64,000 bases of DNA from Anaerolineae bacterium (GTDB lineage: Bacteria > Chloroflexota > Anaerolineae > 4572-78 > J111). The stretch covers positions 14,031 to 78,030 of the forward strand of contig JAHDWA010000051.1 in the NCBI GenBank assembly GCA_023382535.1. The letters run 5' to 3'. The notes beneath the pieces are model-generated. The model did not search any database. It was given only the letters and a program-made list of their open reading frames with translations, and was not told the origin of the DNA. Shown piece by piece: positions 1 through 7,772 of this stretch (within the stretch, counting starts at the first letter, position 1; the number at the start of each line of letters is the position of its first letter). Position numbers and translations under genes: made by a program.

Positions 1-39
1 TTTAGGAAGAAGCTCGATTGAGCGCGGCACAGGCTGAAA

Positions 40-237
40 ATGGGGGGCAGAAAGATCGTTCTGGAATTGAGCGAGCACGAGGCGTTGCGCCTGCTGGAGC
101 TGATCAAGCAACAGATGGACGCCGACGAGCAAGTCTGGCGGCCGTATTGGGAACGCCAGGCCCACCACCTCCAACAATGCCTCGAGCGGGCTTCAGTAGA
201 AGTAAAAACAGAGGACAATTATGACCAACGAGAATGA
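40..237 (+). CDS. small hypothetical protein before the ABC genes
   Basis: A 65-residue reading frame starts at ATG 40, after an in-frame TGA at 19-21, so it is not the tail of a longer gene. The product is charged and helical, with the stretch KIVLELSEHEALRLLELI near the N-terminus, and has no membrane segment. It overlaps the start of the next ABC ATPase gene by 17 nt, which suggests translational coupling and the same operon. I do not recognise a family. The overlap and the protein-like composition favour a real gene, but no RBS is strong. Confidence 0.45.
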   Translation: MGGRKIVLELSEHEALRLLELIKQQMDADEQVWRPYWERQAHHLQQCLERASVEVKTEDNYDQRE

Positions 238-1186
238 GACCATCATCAAAACCGAGCAACTGACCAAACAATTCGGCCCGGTCGTAGCCGTAGATCACCT
301 GGAACTGGAGATCAAAAAAGGCGAAATCTTTGGCCTGGTCGGGCCGGACGGAGCCGGTAAAACCACGACCCTGCGCATGCTGGCGGCGATTATGGACCCG
401 ACCGCCGGCAGCGCCCGCATCGCCGGTTACGACCTGCGCCAGGAGCCGGAGCGGATCAAGGCCCACATCGGCTACATGGCCCAGCAGTTTGCCCTCTACG
501 GCGACCTGACCGTGCTGGAAAACATCAACTTCTTTGGCGATGTGTTTGGGGTGAAGGGCAAAGCCCGCCAAGAGCGCACGGAGCGCCTGCTCAACTTTGC
601 CCGCCTGACCGAGTTTACCAAGCGGCCCGCCGGCCGGCTGTCCGGGGGCATGAAAAAGAAGCTGGGGCTGGCCTGCGCCCTGATCCACTCGCCGGCGGTG
701 CTCTACCTGGACGAGCCGACCACCGGGGTGGACCCGGTCTCGCGGCGCGAGTTCTGGGACATCCTGGCCGATTTGCACGTCGAGGGCACGACCATCCTGG
801 TCAGCACGCCCTACATGGACGAGGCCGAGCGCAGCGCCCGCGTCGGGTTGATGTACGGCGGCCGGCTGATCGAGGTGGGCACACCTAACCAGATCAAGGC
901 CCTGCTGCCGGGCGAGTTAGTTGAGTTCCGGCCGGAGTCGGAACGGTTTCACGGCGTCGGCCTGCTGCGCCAGGCCAACCGGATTTTGACCCAGCAGGCC
1001 GGCGTGCTGGAGGTTCAAACCTATGGCGACCTGCTGCACGTTTTTGTAGACAGCGTCAGCCAGCGCCGGCCGCAGCTTGAAGCCGCCTTGGCCGCCGAGC
1101 AGATCGCGATGACCAACTTCCGCCAGACCGTGCCCCGGATGGAGGAGGCGTTTATCTCGTTGATTGGCAAGATGGAAGAAGCGTGA
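221..1186 (+). CDS. ABC transporter ATPase with degenerate H-loop (YbhF first-half type)
   Basis: Cytoplasmic ATPase subunit of an ABC-2 type exporter, 321 residues. Visible motifs are Walker A GPDGAGKTT at about 41-49, signature LSGGM at 140-144, Walker B LYLDE at 161-165, and DPVSRREFWD after it. The switch histidine expected in the H-loop is replaced by proline (STPYMDEAE, about 196-204), and Walker A has D where N is usual. Both traits are familiar from the less active half of tandem ATPases such as YbhF. The second, canonical ATPase follows at 1252, so I infer that the two act as an asymmetric pair. No ABC-2 permease gene lies in the window; it may sit to the left. Confidence 0.93.
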   Translation: MTNENETIIKTEQLTKQFGPVVAVDHLELEIKKGEIFGLVGPDGAGKTTTLRMLAAIMDPTAGSARIAGYDLRQEPERIKAHIGYMAQQFALYGDLTVLENINFFGDVFGVKGKARQERTERLLNFARLTEFTKRPAGRLSGGMKKKLGLACALIHSPAVLYLDEPTTGVDPVSRREFWDILADLHVEGTTILVSTPYMDEAERSARVGLMYGGRLIEVGTPNQIKALLPGELVEFRPESERFHGVGLLRQANRILTQQAGVLEVQTYGDLLHVFVDSVSQRRPQLEAALAAEQIAMTNFRQTVPRMEEAFISLIGKMEEA

Positions 1187-1227
1187 TACGTGATGCGTAA
1201 AACGTAAATTCACGCATCACGTATCAC
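1183..1227. repeat. 16-bp perfect inverted repeat between ABC genes
   Basis: GTGATACGTGATGCGT at 1183-1198 is repeated as its exact reverse complement at 1212-1227, giving a 16-bp stem with a 13-nt loop. The left arm includes the TGA stop of the first ATPase gene. It is built from near-repeats of TGATRCG, and related simple-repeat hairpins fill the next two gaps of this operon. It lacks a T-run, so it is not a standard terminator; it may stabilise or partly separate the transcripts. Confidence 0.8.
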
Positions 1228-1251
1228 GCATCACAATGGAGGTAATAAACA

Positions 1252-2214
1252 ATGACAACAGCAACTACTCCCAACAGCCCGGCCATCGAAGTCGCCGGCC
1301 TGACCAAAAAATTCGGCGACTTCGTGGCCGTCAACAACGTCAGTTTTGAAGTTCCCCGCGGCCAGATTTTTGGCTTTCTGGGGCCGAACGGGGCGGGCAA
1401 AACCACCACCATCCGCATGCTGCTGGGGCTGCTGGCCCCGACCGGCGGCACGGCCACTGTTATCGGCTTTGACGTGGTCAAAGAAACGGAAGTGATGCGG
1501 AAGCGCATCGGCTACATGACCCAGAAGTTCAGCCTCTACAACGACCTGACGGTGGCCGAGAACCTGGACTTTTACGGCGGCGTCTACGGCGTGGCCGGCC
1601 CCAAACTGCAAGAGCGCAAACAGTATATCCTGAAGATGGCCGGGCTGACCGGGCGGGAGCGGGAGCGCACCCGCAACCTGTCCGGCGGCTGGAAGCAGCG
1701 CCTGGCTCTTGGGGCGGCCATTATCCACGAACCGGAAGCCCTCTTCCTGGATGAGCCGACCGCCGGGGTGGACCCCATCTCGCGCCGGGCCTTCTGGGAA
1801 CTGATCTACGAGCTGGCCGAAGGCGGCACGACCATCCTGGTCACGACCCACTACATGGACGAGGCCGAACACTGCCAGGAATTGGTCTTCATTCAGCGGG
1901 GCAACCTGGTGGCCCAGGGGTCGCCGGAAGAGGTTAAAGTCACCCAGATGCATGGCGACGTGGTCGAAGTGGATACCGACAACGCCGGCCAGGCCATCCC
2001 TCTGCTGCGCAACTTGAACCTTTTTGAAGAGGTGGCGCTGTACGGCTCGCTCATCCACGTGGTCACGGCCAATGCGCAGGAGCACATCCCCCTGATCAAA
2101 CAAACCCTGACCGGCCACGGGCTGAACGTGACCTCGGTCGAGCGGATCGCCCCCTCGCTGGAAGATGTCTTCATCTCCAGCGCCCGGGAGGCGGAGAAAG
2201 TCGTTGGAAGATAG
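1252..2214 (+). CDS. ABC transporter ATPase, canonical (DrrA/YbhF second-half type)
   Basis: 320-residue ABC-2 exporter ATPase. Walker A GPNGAGKT at 44-51, signature LSGGW at 143-147, Walker B LFLDEPT at 164-170 and an intact H-loop TTHYMDEAE with H200. The start ATG at 1252 has GGAGGT at 1238-1243. It has a C-terminal extension of about 90 residues typical of drug/lipid exporter ATPases of this group. It pairs with the degenerate-site ATPase upstream and with two periplasmic-adaptor genes downstream, matching the order of a YbhFG-like export system; the substrate cannot be told. Confidence 0.95.
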   Translation: MTTATTPNSPAIEVAGLTKKFGDFVAVNNVSFEVPRGQIFGFLGPNGAGKTTTIRMLLGLLAPTGGTATVIGFDVVKETEVMRKRIGYMTQKFSLYNDLTVAENLDFYGGVYGVAGPKLQERKQYILKMAGLTGRERERTRNLSGGWKQRLALGAAIIHEPEALFLDEPTAGVDPISRRAFWELIYELAEGGTTILVTTHYMDEAEHCQELVFIQRGNLVAQGSPEEVKVTQMHGDVVEVDTDNAGQAIPLLRNLNLFEEVALYGSLIHVVTANAQEHIPLIKQTLTGHGLNVTSVERIAPSLEDVFISSAREAEKVVGR

Positions 2215-2320
2215 GAGTAAGGAGTAAGGAGTAGGAAGTAAGGGGAAACTTTTTCTTTCCCCTACTCCTTAGAGCGCTTCGCCTCCCCTTGGGGGACTCC
2301 CTACTACCTACTCCCTTATT
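2215..2320. repeat. intergenic heptamer repeats with inverted arms
   Basis: The gap after the second ATPase gene holds repeated GGAGTAA-type units on the left and their complements (TACTCCT/TACTCCC) on the right, with GGGGAAA and TTTCCCC next to the loop. The whole gap can fold into a long imperfect hairpin. The same design recurs at 3737-3820. Function unknown. Confidence 0.7.
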
Positions 2321-2335
2321 ATGGAGGTAAAAAAG

Positions 2336-3736
2336 ATGAAACACAAACTCATTCCTGTTCTCATAATCTTGTTAGTCGCCAGCGCTGTTGGGATAGGCTA
2401 CTGGTATTTCAGCCAGAATCCGGCGGCGCTGACCCAACTGCAACTAAAATTGGGCCTGATTGATCAGGACCAGGCCGGCGGCGTCTATCGCGTTTCCGGC
2501 TACATCGAGGCCGACGAGGTGGCCGTGGCTGCGGAAACGCGGGGACGCATCACCCGGCTGGCCGCGGATGAGGGCGATTGGATCGAAGCCGGCCAGACCC
2601 TGGTTGAGTTGGACACGGCCTTGTTAGAGGCTGAAGTGGAGCAGGCCCAGGCCAAAATCGCTACGGCCAAAGCCCACCTGGCTAAAATCGAGGCCGGGGT
2701 GCGGGCCGAAGAAATCGCCAAAGCCGAAGCGGCCGTGGCCGTAGCCGAAGCCAAAGCCGCAGCCGCCTACACCCAATGGCAGGATGCCCTGACCCTGCGT
2801 GACAACCCGCAGGAGTTGAACATGCAGATTGACGCGGCCCGCACCGCCCTGCAACTGGCCGAGTTGAAAATCGCCTACGCGGCCCCGCTGAAAGACGCCG
2901 GGGAAGCGGTCTGGGATTTACGTCAGCAGCAGTGGGACTTTTTCCAGGAAGGTTTTTATGTCTCCCGCACCCACCCCCAAACCGGCGACAAGATGAGCCG
3001 CCACATCACCTTTGAGGAAAGCCAAAAGCAGGACGCCGGGGTGGCCTGGAACTATGCCGGGGCGGATATGTGGGCCGGCTGGGTCAATTTGAATGGCGCG
3101 GTGGTCGAGCGGGACGACGCCGCAACCCGCTTGCAGGATTTGCTGCGGCTCCGGGATGACCCCCAGGAGGCCCAAGTCAAGGTGGCCCAGGCCCAGGCGG
3201 TCTACCAGACCGCCGTGGCCGAGGTTGAGGTGGCCCAGGCCCGGCTCGCGCTCCTGCAGGCCGGCCCCCGCGCCGAACAGGTGGCCGTGGCCCAGGCCCA
3301 GGTGCAGCAGGCCGAGGCCGGCCTGGCCGCGCTGCAAGTCAAGCAAGGCAAGGCGCTTTTGTCCGCCCCGCTGACCGGCCAGGTGGTGGACCGGGTGGCC
3401 CACGAGGGTGAGATCGCCGCGCCGGGCCTGACCCTGCTGACGCTGGCGAACTTGACCGACCTGACCTTGACCGTCTACGTGCCTGAGCCGGATATTGATC
3501 TGGTGGCGGTGGGGCAGCAGGTCGAGGTCTTTGTAGATGCTTTTCCGGGCGAACCGTTTGCCGGCGCGATCACCACGATCAGCGACAAAGCCGAGTTTAC
3601 GCCCAAAAATGTGCAGACCAAAGCGGAGCGAATTAACACCGTCTTTGCCGTCAAAATCAAGTTGGACAATCCGGATCAACGCCTGAAACCCGGCATGCCC
3701 GCCGATGCCATCCTGGCGGAAGGACCGGAATTATGA
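2336..3736 (+). CDS. HlyD-family periplasmic adaptor (membrane fusion protein)
   Basis: 466 residues starting at ATG 2336; GGAGG at 2323-2327 lies 8 nt upstream, so the in-frame ATG at 2321, which contains the RBS, is not the likely start. A single N-terminal membrane anchor (about 5-25) is followed by a lipoyl-like half (GYIEADEVAVAAETRGRI), a very long alanine/glutamine-rich coiled coil, the second lipoyl half (LLSAPLTGQVVDRVAHEGE) and a beta-barrel domain. This is the YbhG/HlyD architecture that links an inner-membrane exporter to the cell exterior. An insertion of about 100 residues with a tryptophan-rich stretch interrupts the coiled coil. Confidence 0.9.
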   Translation: MKHKLIPVLIILLVASAVGIGYWYFSQNPAALTQLQLKLGLIDQDQAGGVYRVSGYIEADEVAVAAETRGRITRLAADEGDWIEAGQTLVELDTALLEAEVEQAQAKIATAKAHLAKIEAGVRAEEIAKAEAAVAVAEAKAAAAYTQWQDALTLRDNPQELNMQIDAARTALQLAELKIAYAAPLKDAGEAVWDLRQQQWDFFQEGFYVSRTHPQTGDKMSRHITFEESQKQDAGVAWNYAGADMWAGWVNLNGAVVERDDAATRLQDLLRLRDDPQEAQVKVAQAQAVYQTAVAEVEVAQARLALLQAGPRAEQVAVAQAQVQQAEAGLAALQVKQGKALLSAPLTGQVVDRVAHEGEIAAPGLTLLTLANLTDLTLTVYVPEPDIDLVAVGQQVEVFVDAFPGEPFAGAITTISDKAEFTPKNVQTKAERINTVFAVKIKLDNPDQRLKPGMPADAILAEGPEL

Positions 3737-3834
3737 AGTAAGGAGTAAGGAGTAGGGAGTAAGGGAGTAAGGGATAATTTCCTCCCCCTACTTCCTACTT
3801 CCTACTGCCTACTCCCTTTTCACGAGGTGCAATC
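3737..3834. repeat. second intergenic heptamer-repeat hairpin
   Basis: Between the two adaptor genes, units such as AAGGAGT, AGGGAGT and AAGGGAGT on the left are matched by CTACTTC, CTACTGC and CTACTCCC on the right. It has the same style as 2215-2320 but not the same sequence, which suggests the repeat unit expands locally and is not a copied mobile element. Confidence 0.65.
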
Positions 3835-5721
3835 ATGATGAAACGAATTATCCCTATCCTGATCTTCTTAGCCGCTATCGGCGGCGCTTATTGGTGGTTT
3901 ATCCGAACGCCCGTAACCGCGCAGGAGCCAATTGGCTTGCTCGGTTCCGGCACGATGGAAGCCGAAACCGTCGCTATTACCGCCGAGTTGGGCGGACGGA
4001 TTATCGCCGTCCAGGTGGACGAAGGGGACGAGGTCAAAGCCGGCCAGGTGTTGGCCGAGTTGGACAAATCAGACTTGCTGGCCCAACAAACCCAGTTAGA
4101 GTCGGCTCAAGCCACGGCCAAAGCCAACCTGGAACTGGTCAGCGCCTCGGCCCGGCCGGAGGACATCGCCGCCGCCGAGGCCCAACTGGCCCAGGCCGAA
4201 ACCGCCCGCGACGGGGCCAGGTTGACCTGGCAGCAGCTCGCGGAGGTGGTCCATGACCCGCATGAACTGGCGGCCCAAATCAATCAGGCCCAGGCCCAGG
4301 TGAGCGAGGTCGAACACAATCTGGAACTGGCCCGGGTCTATCTGAAGCGGATGGAGATCCAGGCCGAGGCCGCCGGCCGCAATCAGACCACCCGGGCGGG
4401 CGGGAATGAAGGACTGGTCCAGGCTGAGGCGGCCCAGTACCAACGGCAAGCCGCCCAAACCGGGGTGCAGATGGCCGAAGTAGCCCTGGCCGGAGCCAAA
4501 CAGCAGGTGGCCCATCTCATCCAGATCCGCGACAACCCCTTACCGCTGATTGCCCAGGCCAATGCGGCCGAGGCTGCTTACCGCCAGGCCGAAGCGGCCG
4601 TCCAGGCGGCCCAGGCCAACCTGGCCGCTGTGAAAGCCAGCCCGACCGCCGAAGATATTGCCGTCGCCCAGGCCCAGGTGCGGGAGACAGAGGCAGGCCT
4701 GAAAGCCGTCGAAGTGCAACTGGCCAAGCAAACGCTGGTCGCTCCACGTGACGGTCTGATCAGCCGGCGGCTGGTCGAGCCGGGCGAGTTGGCCGCGCCG
4801 GGGACGATGCTCCTGGAGTTGAGCGATATTGAGACGGTAGATCTGACCGTCTACCTCCCCGAAACCCAAATTGGCCGGGTGAAGTTGGGACGGTTGGCGC
4901 GGGTCTATCCCGATGCGTATTCGAATGATGTCTTTGAGGGTACGGTCAGCTACATTGCGCATGAGGCCGAGTTCACCCCCAAGAATGTGCAGACGCAAGA
5001 AGAGCGGGTCAACCTGGTCTTTGCGGTCAAGATTACCCTGGCCAACGCCGACCATCGCCTGCGGCCCGGCATGCCCGCCGACGCCGAGATTTTGCCCACC
5101 CTTCAGGCCGGTTCAGTCGCCGCCCCGTCTCCGGCTCCCTCACCCCAGGTAACTGTGACTGCTCCGGTTACGCCGACGCCGGTTAAGGTGGCAGCAACGC
5201 CCACCATCGTCTCAACCCCGACGGCGGCGCCGGCTCCCCCGCTGGCTCAGGCCGAGATTGTCTCAGCCGGATTGAACGTACGGAGTGGGCCGGGGATCAG
5301 TTATACCATCATCGCCGCCTTGATCAAAGGGGACACTGTACCCATCTTGAAAGTTGACCCGGACACCGGGTGGTTATTGGTCCAGTTACCCGGCGGTGAA
5401 GAAACCGGCTGGATTTCAAACAACCCCGTTTATGTGTTGGTCAGTGAGGCTCGGGAAGGGGCTAAGGTTAAGCCGGTCAAAGCTGAGCCGACGCCTACGC
5501 CTACTAAAGCTGCCTCAGCAACGGCCAAAATTGTCTCGGCTGGTCTAAACGTGCGCAATGGCCCGGGGCTTTCCCATCCGGTCATTGTCACGCTGGTTAG
5601 AGGCGATACAGTGCCGGTGGTCAAGGTTGACCTGACGACCGGCTGGTTGCAGGTGCAGTTGCCCGATGGTGAAAAACTCGGCTGGATTTCGGGCGATCCG
5701 GCTTATGTGTCGGTGAAATGA
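3835..5721 (+). CDS. HlyD-family adaptor with two C-terminal SH3b domains
   Basis: 628 residues. N-terminal membrane segment (about 4-22), lipoyl halves (GSGTMEAETVAITAELGGRI and TLVAPRDGLISRRLVEPGE), long coiled coil, then a barrel domain, as in the preceding adaptor. After a Pro/Thr linker there are two SH3b repeats (both with the pattern IVSAGLNVRxGPG...GDTVP..KVD..TGW..VQLP.GE..GWIS). SH3b domains usually bind cell wall, so this adaptor may be tethered to the envelope. GAGGTG precedes the start; ATG 3835 and ATG 3838 are both possible. It closes the ABC export cluster. Confidence 0.9.
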   Translation: MMKRIIPILIFLAAIGGAYWWFIRTPVTAQEPIGLLGSGTMEAETVAITAELGGRIIAVQVDEGDEVKAGQVLAELDKSDLLAQQTQLESAQATAKANLELVSASARPEDIAAAEAQLAQAETARDGARLTWQQLAEVVHDPHELAAQINQAQAQVSEVEHNLELARVYLKRMEIQAEAAGRNQTTRAGGNEGLVQAEAAQYQRQAAQTGVQMAEVALAGAKQQVAHLIQIRDNPLPLIAQANAAEAAYRQAEAAVQAAQANLAAVKASPTAEDIAVAQAQVRETEAGLKAVEVQLAKQTLVAPRDGLISRRLVEPGELAAPGTMLLELSDIETVDLTVYLPETQIGRVKLGRLARVYPDAYSNDVFEGTVSYIAHEAEFTPKNVQTQEERVNLVFAVKITLANADHRLRPGMPADAEILPTLQAGSVAAPSPAPSPQVTVTAPVTPTPVKVAATPTIVSTPTAAPAPPLAQAEIVSAGLNVRSGPGISYTIIAALIKGDTVPILKVDPDTGWLLVQLPGGEETGWISNNPVYVLVSEAREGAKVKPVKAEPTPTPTKAASATAKIVSAGLNVRNGPGLSHPVIVTLVRGDTVPVVKVDLTTGWLQVQLPDGEKLGWISGDPAYVSVK

Positions 5722-5769
5722 GCCAGCAGGGGTGGCTTTACAGCCACCCCGCTATCGGCGAGGGGTCGG

Positions 5770-6738
5770 ATGATGGTCTGGTTACAATCTTTGTACGCCG
5801 AGATAAACTCTCACCTGCTGGCGCTCACCTGGCTGGAGGGGCTGGACCTGCTCCTGGTCACACTCGCCTTGTACCTGCTCTTAAACTGGGTGCGCCACAG
5901 CCGGGCGGCCTTCCTGTTCCGAGGCGAGGTGCTGACGGTGGTGGTCCTGGTCCTTATGACCCTGCTGCTGCCCTTGCGGACCTTCGATTGGCTGATCCAG
6001 CAGGCCCTGCTGGCCATGTTGTTCGCCACCCCGCTCATCTTCCAGCCGGAACTGCGTCACTTGTTGGAGCGGATTGGCCGCCGGGCCGGGGCCACTCCAA
6101 CCATTCGCCAGACGACGGTTGAAAATGTGGTGGCCCTCTTGGCCCGCGCCGTGGAGCGGCTGTCCGCCAGCCAGACAGGCGCGCTCATCGTCCTCGAATG
6201 GAAGGCTTCCCTGCAACGGGTGGCGGAAACCGGGGTGGCGATTGGTGGACAGATCAGCAGTGAGTTGTTGCAGGCCATCTTTTATCCCAAAAATCCGCTG
6301 CACGATGGCGCCGTTATCGTCCACGAAGATCAGCTCCTGGCGGCCGGTTGTGTCCTGCCGGTCGCGCAGCATCCCCTGCCCGGCCAACGCCGCTTGGGGA
6401 CGCGCCATCGGGCAGCGGTGGGCCTGAGTGAAAGCAGCGACGCCCTGGTCATCGTGGTTAGCGAAGAGAGCGGGACGATTTCGACCGCTCGCGATGGTCA
6501 TCTCCAGCGCCGGCTCGAGAGCGCCAGCCTGCGGCAGCAACTCCTCGATTTCTATCTTCCGACCACACCGCCCTCGTCCACCGTCTCGCTGCGGCTTTTG
6601 TCCAGCCGGTTCGTTTCCCGGCTGGGCCAACTTCAGTTCCGCCCCCGGCCCCACCAACTGCTGGCCAAGGCCGGTCTCTTTTTCGTCTCATTATTACTGG
6701 CCTTGGCCGCCTGGTGGAATTCATTATCGGGCGGATAA
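5770..6738 (+). CDS. cdaA: diadenylate cyclase (c-di-AMP synthase)
   Basis: Converts two ATP to cyclic di-AMP. Three membrane helices occupy the first 95 residues, followed by the DAC domain with its two active-site motifs, DGAVIVH (about 179-185) and LGTRHRAA (about 209-216). The family is usually near 270 residues; this protein has 322, including an extra C-terminal segment that ends in a predicted membrane helix (about 297-317). Usual CdaA partners (ybbR/cdaR, glmM) are not next to it. The identification rests on intact catalytic motifs and the membrane topology. Confidence 0.95.
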   Translation: MMVWLQSLYAEINSHLLALTWLEGLDLLLVTLALYLLLNWVRHSRAAFLFRGEVLTVVVLVLMTLLLPLRTFDWLIQQALLAMLFATPLIFQPELRHLLERIGRRAGATPTIRQTTVENVVALLARAVERLSASQTGALIVLEWKASLQRVAETGVAIGGQISSELLQAIFYPKNPLHDGAVIVHEDQLLAAGCVLPVAQHPLPGQRRLGTRHRAAVGLSESSDALVIVVSEESGTISTARDGHLQRRLESASLRQQLLDFYLPTTPPSSTVSLRLLSSRFVSRLGQLQFRPRPHQLLAKAGLFFVSLLLALAAWWNSLSGG

Positions 6739-6767
6739 ATCGGGTCTGGATAGATCTGAGGGCCGGC

Positions 6768-6790
6768 AAATCCGACAAAAGTCGAAGACG
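6768..6790. repeat. small hairpin repeat, copy 1
   Basis: AAATCCGACAAAAGTCG at 6768-6784 lies just after the cdaA stop and is repeated exactly at 7259-7275 after the next gene. In the second copy the arms TCCGAC/GTCGGA are perfect; here the last pairs are lost. Confidence 0.6.
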
Positions 6791-6826
6791 GGCCGCCGGA
6801 GAAATAGTACCCTATGAGTAAGTTAT

Positions 6827-6858
6827 ACCTGATGCCCCTGGAAATAAGGGCATCAGGT
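6827..6858. promoter_or_regulatory. 11-bp hairpin before the PRC-like gene
   Basis: ACCTGATGCCC at 6827-6837 and its reverse complement at 6848-6858 form a strong stem with a 10-nt loop, about 30 nt before the next start codon. There is no T-run. It could be an mRNA leader structure or an operator. Confidence 0.55.
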
Positions 6859-6888
6859 TAAATCGCAAAGGATAAATGGTGTAAAGAT

Positions 6889-7221
6889 ATGACTCAGCAT
6901 AACCATTCAGCAACCCCTGCCTCCTCTCAGCGGTTTTTTGAGCGCGGCCGGGTTTGCCTGGAGCCAGAGAAACTACCCATTGAAGTGAGCCGGGGGATGG
7001 CCATCCTGACCCAGGATGGCTGGGAGGCGGGCAAGGTGGCCGCGGTCGTGGTTGAGGACCCCAGCCAACAAGTAACCCATCTGCTCCTGGTTCGCCCCCA
7101 CCTGGTCTCGGATTATCGCCTGGTGCCGGTGAGCCTGATCGAGGAAGTGGGGGAAGAGATGGTCTCATTGGGCATTAGCAGTGAAGCTGTAGAGAGTCTG
7201 CCCGCCCGGCGCACCCCCTAG
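6889..7221 (+). CDS. PRC-barrel-like small protein
   Basis: 110 residues without signal or membrane segment. The middle part (about 36-75) has the look of a PRC barrel strand set: SRGMAILTQDGWEAGKVAAVVV, then LLLVRP and RLVPVSLIEEV, ending with an ESLP motif common in such proteins. PRC barrels bind RNA or act as stress/assembly modules; the specific role is unknown. Flanked by the two copies of the TCCGAC hairpin. Confidence 0.6.
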   Translation: MTQHNHSATPASSQRFFERGRVCLEPEKLPIEVSRGMAILTQDGWEAGKVAAVVVEDPSQQVTHLLLVRPHLVSDYRLVPVSLIEEVGEEMVSLGISSEAVESLPARRTP

Positions 7222-7258
7222 CCCGATTTGACGGTGAGTGCAAAGATGATTTACTTCC

Positions 7259-7280
7259 AAATCCGACAAAAGTCGGAGAC
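7259..7280. repeat. small hairpin repeat, copy 2
   Basis: TCCGAC-AAAA-GTCGGA forms a perfect 6-bp hairpin at 7262-7277. It matches copy 1 at 6768, and the sequence GTGACTCAG after it also resembles the ATGACTCAG around the start of the previous gene, so the two intergenic regions look duplicated. Confidence 0.6.
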
Positions 7281-7351
7281 AGGGGTATCAGGCAGTGATA
7301 AGATGTGACTCAGTGATACGATACCGGGTAAATCTATATGGAGGCCTTATG

Positions 7352-7765
7352 ATGAATTCACTTCTCTTGAAACATTCGCGCTGGCTGGGGGCGCTGGCCC
7401 TGTTTGCCGTTCTGTTTGGCCTGCTGACCCTGGTTTCCGGCGGATCGGTTCTGTTTGACAGCGCAGCCCGGCAGGCCGCCGGTAATTATGTATCCTTTGT
7501 CCTCTGGTTCAACTTCCTGGCCGGTTTTGCCTACATCATCGCCGGGGTGGGTCTGTGGATGTGGCAGCGCTGGGCGGTGTGGCTCTCCTTCTTGATTGCC
7601 GGCGCGACCTTGGTGGTTTTTATTATTTTTGGCGGCTATATCCTGAGTGGGGGCAGCTATGAACTGCGCACCCTGGGCGCAATGAGCCTGCGAACCGTTA
7701 TCTGGTTTGTTATCTCTGTTGTCGCCTACCGACAGCTAAATCCAAAATCCAAATCTAAAATCTAA
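7352..7765 (+). CDS. four-helix membrane protein
   Basis: About 137 residues with four predicted membrane helices and no recognised motif. The reading frame is open back to 7295, but GGAGG at 7340-7344 places the start at ATG 7352 (7349 is also possible). The stop is only 7 nt before the large permease gene, so the two are probably co-transcribed. No specific family recognised. Confidence 0.7.
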   Translation: MNSLLLKHSRWLGALALFAVLFGLLTLVSGGSVLFDSAARQAAGNYVSFVLWFNFLAGFAYIIAGVGLWMWQRWAVWLSFLIAGATLVVFIIFGGYILSGGSYELRTLGAMSLRTVIWFVISVVAYRQLNPKSKSKI

Positions 7766-7772
7766 AATCACT

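Noticed and set aside
4096..5055. Long open frames opposite the adaptor genes and other GC-rich genes
   Set aside because: They mirror real genes in other frames, lack RBS sites and have biased, low-complexity composition.
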